From Allodiplogaster sudhausi (lineage: Eukaryota > Nematoda > Chromadorea > Rhabditida > Diplogasteridae), in the NCBI GenBank assembly GCA_945643635.1, contig CALZFC010000001.1, positions 8,721,001 to 8,785,000 on the forward strand: a DNA stretch of 64,000 nucleotides, read 5' to 3'. How positions within the stretch are numbered: the stretch's first letter is position 1; the number at the start of each line of letters is the position of its first letter. Shown in pieces: positions 46,409 to 61,300 of this stretch. The notes under the pieces are model-generated. The model worked only from the letters and a program-made list of their open reading frames with translations, had not been told where the DNA came from and did no database searches. Position numbers and translations under genes: made by a program.

Positions 46409-47519
46409 CGAATTCCTTTCTGAGCATATTGCGACATGTTTCACATTAAATGAGGACTATATTATGCTTAAGTCTAACGGAGATGGATTCGAGCAGCGAA
46501 TTCGGCTGGTACCTCCTGCAGACGAACTATGGTCCGGGCACTGAGGTGAGATCTTACTGTAGCTCGCACGTCACCATACTCATGATCACACCAACTAGTA
46601 CTGTATCCTGACGGGGATTCACCGGAACATCCTATTTAATCGCAAAGGAAGTTGACAAGCATCTAAAGTTTCGAGTCGGGCACAGTCCAAAGGTCTCCTA
46701 TCAATTTCCACTTATAGCCTTTCTACTTGGACGACCGCCAGACTCCAGGTGGTAAGTGCATGCGTGTCCTGACTCGACACAACGTCGGCTTCAAGGGTTC
46801 TCTCTCTATCCCTGTCTCTCTCTCCCTCTCTCTCTCCATCCTTTTTTCTCTCTCTCCCTCTCTCTCTCTATCCCTGTCTCTCTCTCTCTCTCTATCTCTC
46901 TCTTCCTCCACCATTGTCTCTTTCTCCATCCTTATTTCTCCTGTGTCCATTGTTGCTTCTCCTGCTCTTCTCTGTGCATCTTTTTCCTACACCTTCTCTC
47001 TCTCTCTCCCTCTCTTCCCTCATCCATCTCTCTCTCCCTCTCTTCCCTCATCCATCTCTCTCTCTCCCTCTCTTCCCTCATCCATCTCTCTCTCTCTCTC
47101 TCTCTTCCCTCATCCATCTCTCTCTCTCTCTTCCCTCATCCATCTCTCTCTCTCTCCCTCCTCTCTCCCTCTCTCCCCCCCTCTCTCTCTCTCCCTCTCT
47201 TCCCTCATCTCTCTCTCTCTCTCTCTCTCTGTTCCCTCATCTCTCTCTCTCTCTCTCTGTTCCCTCATCCATCTCTCTCTCTCCCTCTTTCTCTTTCTCT
47301 CTCTCTATCCCAATGCATCTACAACGTACTCTCATCCCGCACGAGTCTTAACAAGCTCATTGCCTACACTGTTCTGATGCAGGTGAGTAGTGGAAGCAGA
47401 ATGTTAATTGCATTGTTAGCTTGACTACCGTACTACTTTTTACAGTAGTACTCTAGGTGGACTCTGGTGCCTTCGAGAAGCATCTCCAGTCATGCCCTGG
47501 CGAGTGCTGGCCCGTCTGA
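45610..47519 (+). pseudogene. Acid ceramidase/NAAA-like gene, truncated and internally deleted
   Basis: Blocks follow lysosomal acid ceramidase (N-terminal-nucleophile amide hydrolase): [15 protein letters not shown] (about 45,630); [20 protein letters not shown] then CASIVAQD (about 45,920-46,020), with C as the expected catalytic nucleophile; [20 protein letters not shown] and [14 protein letters not shown] (about 46,220-46,330); FGWYLLQTNYGPGTE; FYLDDRQTPGGKCMRVLTRH; VLSSRTSLNKLIAYTVLMQ; SGAFEKHLQSCPGECWPV to TGA. About 110 residues expected after the nucleophile block (including HGRNxDF) are missing. The MNEP block needs a frame change to reach RTELA, and the N-terminal part is absent next to the 4.6 kb transposon. 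I infer a dead or badly eroded gene. Introns are full of (CT)n. Confidence 0.7.
46800..47310 (+). repeat. (CT)n array with TCTTCCCTCATCCATCTCTC units
   Basis: About 500 bases of CT repeats, including at least eight copies of a TTCCCTCATCCATCTCTC-type unit, inside one intron of the ceramidase-like gene. Long frames over it are artefacts. Confidence 0.9.
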
Positions 47520-47923
47520 TGCTTTCGATTCGAGAGCATAACTCACGACTGACCATCATTGAACGCATCAACCACTCCTCCTAATCATTTTCAACTCTAC
47601 AACTCTTGTTCAGAAAGTCTCCACTTACATAGAATGGCATTGACCACTGTACAGTTACTGACTATCGTATGCTGGCTGAACTCGACCATAGTTCCCAACT
47701 TACCCTGCTTCCACTTAAACATCCTTCATTTCCTCCTCCAGTACCCAACCTTTTTATGACTTTATAAAACTACTAAAGGCCGTCCTTTTATAACGTAACA
47801 ACTGTACAATAACAACAGATCATTGAAAGAATGTTGCAACACTTTACTCGGTATCGTGAACAACCAATAACAATGACGTAACGAGGGAAAGAGAACAGGA
47901 GGATGTGGACGGGTGGGCGGAGC
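47520..47923. other. Intergenic, no gene seen
   Basis: 3' flanks of the convergent ceramidase-like remnant and rpl-7. An 18-base string identical to part of the lactamase 27-bp repeat (GTGGACGGGTGGGCGGAG) occurs at 47,905-47,922 in the rpl-7 3' UTR. Confidence 0.5.
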
Positions 47924-49764
47924 TTAGACCATCCTTGCCACAAGCTTGTTGATCTGGTCCTCGCGGTTGCCAAAGTCGCCACCCTCGACAAAATGGTTCG
48001 TCTTCTTGGACCAGCCACCGTTCGGGTTGTTCAGCTTGAAGGGCCAGAGGAAGTTGGTGGCCTTCTTGAAGTTGTCTCCGACCGTCACGATCTCGTGGAT
48101 CAGATCCTCCAGACAGATAATGTCCTGCTTGCCTGTAAATTTACATCTTATTTAACTATGCTGCGTCACCCGTACTTTCAATTGAAATGAAAACCCAGGT
48201 AAATATTATATTATATAAAACAAATATCCGTAAAGATTCCTTTTGTTGACAGTCTGAAATACGTCCCGCTTCTGCAGACCGCAATCCGTAAGAACTTGTC
48301 CTATTCTGTTGCACGGCATAAAGTGGAATAGCGCACTGAATGTCGCCAGCACACTAGGTACCGTGCTTAAATACCGTTCCTAGGAATTTCCACTATCCAC
48401 AGTAACCAAGCACTTTTTCAAACTTATCCCACTATTGAGAAGAGTAAGGCTACATAAATGAAATAGAATCCTCCTGCATTCCAAACCTATATAGACTCCT
48501 CTCAAAATCTTTCGTCATCAAGAAAAGTGTCTGACCAAGAGACTCCTCGACAATATCGTTGTTTGTGATCGGAATGCGGCGGCCGTTGACCTTGGCGAAT
48601 CCACGCTTGTAGACGAGGTCATGAACAGTCTTCAGGCTGGGGTATCCCCACGCAACGTACCTGAATGTGAGCAAAAATGTAAACGCATAAATTTTCACGA
48701 GGAATTTCATCATAAAACATTTTAACTTTCTATGCAAACCGAACATTCGCAAATGTCTTTTGTTGACAGTCTGAAATACGACCTGCTTCTGCAGACCGCA
48801 ATCCGTAAGAAACTTGTCCGATTCTATTGCAGGGAATAAAGTGGAATAGCGCATTGATTATCGCTAATACACTAGGTACCGTGCTCACAAAGTCCCATGA
48901 AATATAACTATCACCATCTTGAAAACAGAAATGAAATTAACACTCGTTATTCATTCCAAATCCAATCTTCAGAAGCAACAAAAGGGTGCACGCACGGGTC
49001 AATAATACGGAGCATCTGAAGGGTCGCCTTGTTGAGTTTCACGAAGACGCCGTTGTTGATCTGGCGGAGGCGAAGCAGCTGCATCACCTGAATAGTCAAT
49101 TGTTTTAGTCGTTTATTTATTTTAATGTTCAGTTAAAAGTAAACACAAAAGTCAAAAATACCCACTCGTAAACCTTGAAAGAACGAAGAAAAACTTATTG
49201 TTAGTAGGCGCCTTCTAGAAAACAAACCTTCTTGGGGCGCGGGTGGATCTGGTTAACTCCCCGAATTCGGATGACGAAGGCGAGCTTGGGCTCGTCGGGA
49301 ACGTAGTAGTTGCCGACCTTAATTAGTTCCAATATTTGCATATGTTTTTTTAGAAGTCATAGTATTTCTTATGAGTTTGAACGATTATAGAAGACGAATA
49401 ATCATATGATATGAACGAAAATGTTACCTTGGTGGCATCGCGCTTGAGAGCGAGCTGGACACGTCTCTTCTGGCGGTACTCGCGGACGTATTGCTCGGCA
49501 CGCTTGAAGATCTTCTGCTTCTTGTCCTTGGCCTTCTGCAACGAGAAAGATCTGATTAAAGAATCCCATGAAATATTGTTTAAAATAAGCCTTAATACAA
49601 AATATAACAGTGAGCAACACACAAGGAAAATAGATAGAAATTCAAATACGAACCACGGAAAGCTTGACTTTGTTGGCAAGCGTCTTGGCTTGACGCTCCG
49701 CGCGCAGCTTGCGCCGCTTGAGGATGGTCTCGGGGACCTGCGGAAGCTTCTTTACAGCAGTCAT
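47924..49764 (-). CDS. rpl-7: 60S ribosomal protein L7 (uL30)
   Basis: Six exons (49,764-49,654, 49,535-49,428, 49,317-49,228, 49,087-48,996, 48,660-48,536, 48,132-47,924) give exactly 244 residues, the usual nematode length. The protein starts [19 protein letters not shown] and carries the L7 core: [54 protein letters not shown], then [23 protein letters not shown] and [16 protein letters not shown]. It is a structural component of the large cytosolic ribosomal subunit. All introns are GT-AG. A splice acceptor (TTTCTGCAG, 49,774) lies nine bases before ATG with no matching upstream exon, as expected for spliced-leader addition. Introns 4 and 5 each hold a probable H/ACA snoRNA. It is divergent from rab-11, sharing a 560-bp upstream region. 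Confidence 0.97.
48241..48368 (-). ncRNA. Probable H/ACA snoRNA in rpl-7 intron 5
   Basis: About 128 bases on the rpl-7 sense strand. The 5' hairpin is closed by GCACGG/CCGTGC (48,366 inward), followed by a hinge with an ANANNA H box (AGAATA). A 3' hairpin closed by GACA/TGTC follows, then ACA three bases before the end (48,246-48,244). A diverged copy occupies intron 4. This hairpin-hinge-hairpin-ACA order and the ribosomal-protein intron location are the classical signature of an H/ACA pseudouridylation guide. Target unknown. Confidence 0.75.
48758..48886 (-). ncRNA. Probable H/ACA snoRNA paralogue in rpl-7 intron 4
   Basis: Close to 85-90% like 48,241-48,368 by eye. The 3' hairpin (GGACAAG ... 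TCTTACGGATTGCGGTCTGC ... CAGACTGTC) and the ACA box (48,763-48,761) are conserved. The hinge reads AATAGAATC (H box ATAGAA). Differences cluster in the 5' hairpin, so the two copies may guide different sites. The rest of the introns does not share this similarity. Confidence 0.75.
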
Positions 49765-50325
49765 GGTGGTACCCTGCAGAAAGTGGAATAAATAGGGCAA
49801 AAGTTTCTCAAACCAAGGCAAAACGCTATATTCCAACGAAACAAACAGAGCGCGGCGGGCGAAATTTTGAACAAAAATTGATAAAAACATCATTTTGTAA
49901 AGAAACCAAAGCTTAGAACATGGCAGAGAAGAATTTCCAAAATTAAAATAAAACTTTGGCATTGCTCTCGCAAACCACAATTAGAATTACGGTAGCTTTC
50001 GTGTCGGGGATCACACTCCTAGACTAGCGCACGCGTTGCGGTCGCGTGCGGTCCTGTATGAAATCCTGTCGAGTTGGTACCGAAATGGGCGGCTGATCAC
50101 TCGAGTCGGTGTCGAGTTGTTTGCTTGTTCTCGGTTGTTTTTGGGTAGTTTCCAGGTTGATGGTTGATGATATTGGAAGGAATCAGATCTGAATAGCTCG
50201 ATTATGTCAGGTTTTACGCTGATTTCTACTCGTGACTAACATGTTTCGCAGTTTTGAAAGGTCATTCGGTCACGTGAATCTGCCTTAATGATCTCGTTTA
50301 TTTTGCAGTCGCAGAAGTAGCAACG
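49765..50325. promoter_or_regulatory. Shared divergent upstream region of rpl-7 and rab-11
   Basis: 560 bp separate the two start codons. It contains acceptor sites close to each ATG (49,774 minus, 50,308 plus) and a GC-rich middle (GCGCACGCGTTGCGGTCGCG near 50,026). No TATA box is evident on either side, unlike the genes at 4951 and 6681. Confidence 0.45.
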
Positions 50326-55385
<5,060 letters not shown>

Positions 55386-58300
55386 ATGGAACGACCACGT
55401 CGTCAAGTGAGAAGCATCTACGCGACTCGGAGAGAATCTGAAACGGAGAAGTCGGCGGAACACCATCGCGATGACACTGCGAGCACCGCGCCGTCCACAC
55501 CACGCACCGCCGGGCGCACCAGGTTGGAAACGTCGTAGGCACTATTTATTCTTTGTTTTCAAAGGAATTTCAATGAGAAAATGTAAAAGTATTTAAAAGA
55601 ATCTTTAGAAAAAGTAGCAAAACTCGGAAAATATGCGCTTTGCTTGTTTAAAAGTAAATTTTGCAATTTTGCTAGTTAAAAAAACACGATATATGGTTTT
55701 CTTTTGGCGTTTTTGTTCTTAAATTGTTAATGGAGGCGATGAATAAGAGCAGAATAGGTTGTGACCATTATTATATGGTTTGTGTCGAATATTATTGCAC
55801 GCTTAGTTCGGAAGATATATTTTTTTAAAGCAAAGTCAAGGAAGAGGTAGACGAGGAGCTTCCATCGACTCAGCCGTCACTCGGTTCTGTTTCTCCCGCA
55901 AAGGCACACCTCAGTGTTCCAGGTTACTCGAGAACAATTTCATGATATTCTTAGTTATTTATTTGTTCGCACACATTAATCTCGGCGTACAACTGGATTT
56001 GGAATTGTGGATTTCTTTTCTTCTTATACTGTTTCTGGAGATTTTTTTGTAATGTTGCGAGGTATTTAATGGACAATGAAACTATTCGAACGGGCATGCA
56101 TTCCTTTCTTTTCCAGCGCCATCAAAGCGTGTAACGCGTTCGTCAGAGTCGTCTACCGCGTCTCCGCATGCCAAGCGTTCAAAGCGTGACAGCCAAGGCG
56201 GAGGAGGGCCATCCGGAGAAGGAGGTCGCGACGAGGATGAGGCGTACATTGAGGTAAAAGATGTATCGCATGAGTTGAATGACTTTTCCCTACTCACTAC
56301 TTCAGAACATTGGCTGTTTTCAAGAAAACAGATATTTTGCTATTCCTTGAATGGTTTGGAATTAAAAAAAAACAGTAAGAGGCCTATGTCGAGATTGCTG
56401 TTGCTATCTTGATGAATCAAGGCTGTTGATGATCAGAATGATGCCAATTCCCTTCCAGCCACGGCTTATTATGGTCTGATCATGCTAGCCGGACGAAAAC
56501 TTTTCTAGGTTACCCATAATTACGGCTATCGTTCCATTCTAATGTTGTTCCTTCCTAGAACTGTACCACACACACACATTTCTTGGTGTCGAGAGACAAA
56601 GCTAGCCGAATGTTCTGTTGTTTTTTATCCTCCCCGACTTTCCTTTCGACTACTTTCGATAATAATAACTACAACCTTCCATAATAGGATTTTAACTGCC
56701 TCCTTCCCTAATAAGAATTAAAAATAGCCGAATTTCCTGCCCAAGAATCCTTCTCTCCCTTGTCTCCCTTCAAGGTGGCCGCAGCGGAAGACGAGGCCGT
56801 TGCGAGAGCGGCTGCCGCGACTGCTGTCGATGATGAACGCGAGCCGCATCTCGAAGAAGTCATCGTAGAGGAGCGAGCCAGCTTTCGGGTTTATCTTTTT
56901 TTCTTTCCCTCGCTTTTTAATTTAAATTTATATTTATTCCTTATTCTTCCTTCGACCGCTTGAAAGCATACTTTTAAGAAACATTTTGAAGATCGTGAAG
57001 TTTTTTTTACTCCGGAAATGATATGGCTTTTTATGAATGAGAACCCTGCATCGTAGCATGTTTCATCAGGGTAAGAAAGTATGAATGATCCATTGATACT
57101 TCTCGATCATTGACAGTGTTTAAATAGGTCTCACTATTGTCAAGAACCATTCGGAATCATTGGCCTGGAACTTAAGAGCCCTTCACCGAAAATTGGGTTT
57201 GGCATATTTTAACATAAAAAAGGATATATGCCCCCTATTTCGGACCTCACCAAATGATTTTAAAGCATGAGGACATGTAAACACCCTTACTCATTGTCAT
57301 CCTTTTTTTTCTAGTTCGATGATGAAGATGACGAAAGTGGAGATGACGCAGCGCCCGCACCGCCAGCACTAGAAATGTGTGGAGGAGACTCGGGCGGAGA
57401 AGAGAGAGAGGGAAGAGGAGGAGGAGGGAATGGAGGAGGAGCAGGCAGAGGAGGAGGCACCAGTGGAAGTGGAGGCAGACTCATCACTTCTGGAGGACAC
57501 TCCCAACTACTCATCGGAGCCATCTCGAGAGGCAGAGGAAGACCAATCAATTCGAGGAAGAGCTACTTACAGTCAGTTTGGTGGATGTCAGGGTTACGGT
57601 ATAGCAGTTGAGTTTAGGGTTACGATAGGGCGATACTGTAGTCGATGACATTAACCGCATGTTGAGAAGAGAATGGATTGTCTTTATAGTTGTTGTTATT
57701 GAATGGAGTGAACATCGTATTGGGCCACCTGAACGTGTCTTGTCAATTCACGAATAAAAGTGAGTTAGGAGGGGTTCATTATTCCCTGAGGAGAAGTGGG
57801 AAGGGTACTGTAGTTGAAGGGGGATTATTCAGAGAGATGTCAAAGATACCGTGCAGAGTTGACTACCAACAATATTAGGGGCTGTTTTGTCTCTGTGATC
57901 AGATTAAAAAGAGTCTTGCTCTGTTTTGTGACTACTTCTTCGTTCGCAGCCCCAATTACAGGATATTGTTAAGGAAAGAGGGGAAAATAGAAACTCGAAA
58001 TAGAGACCAGTTTATGAGCTCTTGGTTTAGTCTTAGTTTAGATGCGTTAGGAAAAGATATTTTAGATTTATTCTTGAGCGGATTAATAATCTGTAACATT
58101 TTACTTTTGTGTGTGATATAATAATTTGTAGTATTTTTGGATTATTTTTAAGTGGACTAATAAAATGTGTATTTGATTAGGCGTCAAGCGGAAGGCCTCC
58201 GTGCCCAGCGTCTCCATGACTCGAGCATGGTCGAGTATGACGATGTCGACATTGGCAAGCAGCTCATTGAGGAGGAAAATGAGAACGAGCGACGACGGGC

Positions 58301-61300
58301 GGTGGGCACTCTCTTTCTCTCTCTCTCTCTCCCTGTATCTCTCATTTCTCTCTATCTCGCTCTCTTTGCCTTTCGCACACTCTCTCTCAATTATCAATCA
58401 TTTTTCACCTCTTTAATTCTTCATCGTCCCACGTCACTTTCGTGTTCTTACTTCTTCTACTTCTTCTGCCTTGATTACTTCCAACAAAGGATCTTTTCCC
58501 CCTTATCTTGTATTTTATCCTTAAAATTAAATAATTTTAGCTTGCCTCCGCTCACGGCGGTGATTCTGTCGCCTTTCTCATGTCTTCTCAGGACATTCTC
58601 ACGGAATTTGTTAGTTTTCTTTTCTTTAGTTTGAATTTTTCAAAAACGGAAAAGTAAGAATATTGCGAACATATTTCTCTAATCGGCCTTGTACTACAGT
58701 ATAAAGTCTCCAATTTCCGGCCTTCCTGTGTCCACTGATTGTCCTTCTCCTTTCAGTACGAGCCGCAGCAAGTCATCACCGAACTGGGCGATCGTTTCTT
58801 GAAAGTTCGCGATGGAGCACTGGCTCCGCTGCTCAAGCGAGATGTCATCCTTGCACTCATTGTCAACGACACGGACAGAGCGTGAGTTGGGTGTGGGTGG
58901 TCCTCAGGGATATAGTTTTCCCCAACCCTATTTGGATACCCATTCTCTCTACCCACTCATATACTGCCGAAGTCCCGTGATTTCAGATTTTTTTTGAGGA
59001 AACTGTTCCCAGCCCACCTGATTTTCCTTAAAATTCTGTTCCACTACTCTCCTATCCGCTAGTCTTTGTTCCTTGCTTTCTAAAAAAGAAATATTAGAGT
59101 AAAAACTTGACTTATTTCATGATCCTCTTTCAGTGAGCAACACGGATGGGTGAATGCGGCTCCTCCCTCGCTTCCGCCTCTTACAACGAATGTCCGTTTT
59201 TATTCATATTCCTCCTTTTGATTGTTCCGATTCATATCATCTTATTTTGTAGAACAATTAAAGCAAATTTAGAGTTAAAAGACATTCTAATATCCGTACA
59301 CTTTGAAAGAAGAATCTTTTAGGTAGCTGCATACGTGACTTTTGTTGACACGAAAGTGATCACGGAGATGAAGTCGCTGACTACGGACGCGCTCTCGCCT
59401 TGGTCTTCATCTCGTGAGTTTTTATTGAAAAAAAGAAGACGTGTTATAGGAATAATAGATATTAAATAGGAAAATAAATTAATAAAATGCAAATTTGAGA
59501 GCCAATCGCGCACGCGAACCTCACGCCGACTCGTCCGAAAGTGCGCAAGTTTGCCGTGTTCATGCGAGGAGGCGAGTACTGCGTGTCGAATGACGACTGG
59601 CGAGGCTCACTCTACATCCTCGTTGAATACTCCGCACTCCTGCCACGACTTCCCCGACTCAGGAAGAGGGTACGGTAGGAGAAGGATGGGGCAGATATGT
59701 CAAAGGATTTGGTTAAAAAAAGAGGTGTTGCTGAGTATTGTGTCGCTGGAACTTTAAGAAAGCTGTCCGTGCTTAGATTGAGAGCATGGTTAGCTATAAA
59801 GCGAGATGGAAGGAGAGAATAATGCAGGAATAGATTTATCGAAGCAGTGGAGAGAGAGGGTCAAAATAGATATTGATCGATATTGTGTTAATTTTTTTTA
59901 ACTTAAAGATATTAGTACAATAGGTTTTTTAGGTGTACTACATGATGCGAGATCGAACTCTTCTCGGACTGGCGATGTACATATACGATTACATCGAGGC
60001 AGGCAAGTCACGCTCCCCTTTCTGTGATACGGTAGATAGAAGAAGTCTGTCTTCTTTGCAGGACCAATTCCGTCCATCTCCTACCAAGGTAACACACGCC
60101 TCTTCAACAGACAACGCATGGAGATGGTTCGCTTCACGGATGAAGAGGGCAACAAGAGCATCATTGGAGTTCCTGTCTCGGCGGTAAGTGATGACAAAAT
60201 AATTTTATTTTTATCGTTGATTCATTAAAGAAATAATATCTTAATATTGATATAAAATCTCGTATGTAGTATAATTTAGTACTACAATGCCTAATTTTAA
60301 TAAAAGATAGCTTTAAAATGTGATATTTTGTTGTCCAGGAACGCTCGAGATCCTCTAATCTGGGAGACATGGACATGTACGATGATGACTTTGACGACAT
60401 TGAACCAGTCGATGAGTTCGGGCTCGACACGGAGCAGTTCGATCACACTGAAGGACCCGTGAGTTACTCTCGCATCTCAGTTCTGGCAACGATACTGTCT
60501 TCCTTCCTCCGGCCATCGCGCTTTTCCGCTGTCTCCCCCTCTGGCTCTCTCTTTCTCTCCCTCTCTCTATTTCTATCTCTCTATCGCTCTGACTTCACCC
60601 TTATGCCCATTCTCATGGCCTGCGCTAAGGCATGCACTATAAAGTGGCACATTTTGTACCAGATGGTTCCCTTCAGACTCTGCATTTCATGCGGAAATTG
60701 CGGCGAGCTTGGCTGTAGCTTAGTCATGTCTATATAGAAAAAAGGGCAAGAAAAGAAAATGACTTTGTTTTGTTTCAGTTCGGCTCGGAAGTTCCAGTGC
60801 CTGAGGCCGAGGCGATCTTCCTTCGCGTTCCTCGACCGAATTGGACGTACGACAAGGCTGCCCTGCTCAAGTATCTCGTCAACGAGACGGACAGCATGTC
60901 AGTGTTCAGAGAAATGACACTTTTTTGAAAGACGTTTAATTGGCGGGAAAAACGATGCCTCTATATGGAAAAATAATTTTGTGTCGTCGGGTTAGTTTCC
61001 TATGATGCAAATGCAAATTGTCAGTATATATAGGAATTTATATAGCATTTCGCAACAGGGAATAATTCTATTGCATTTCGCAATAAGGAATAAAAGCCTG
61101 AATGTGATCTCGTAATCGCCGTTCTCCTCTGCAGCCCCGTGTCCGCCGTGCACAACCGCAAGCCGTCTCTGCCTCCTCTCGTGCAGCAGCAGGAGGCCTT
61201 CGCGTGCTTCGTGCCTGGCAAGGCCATCGTCAACCAGTGCGCGCTCAACACGGATGCCCTGTCGCCTTGGACCAGCAGTTGTGGGTTTTCTTGGGAGTTC

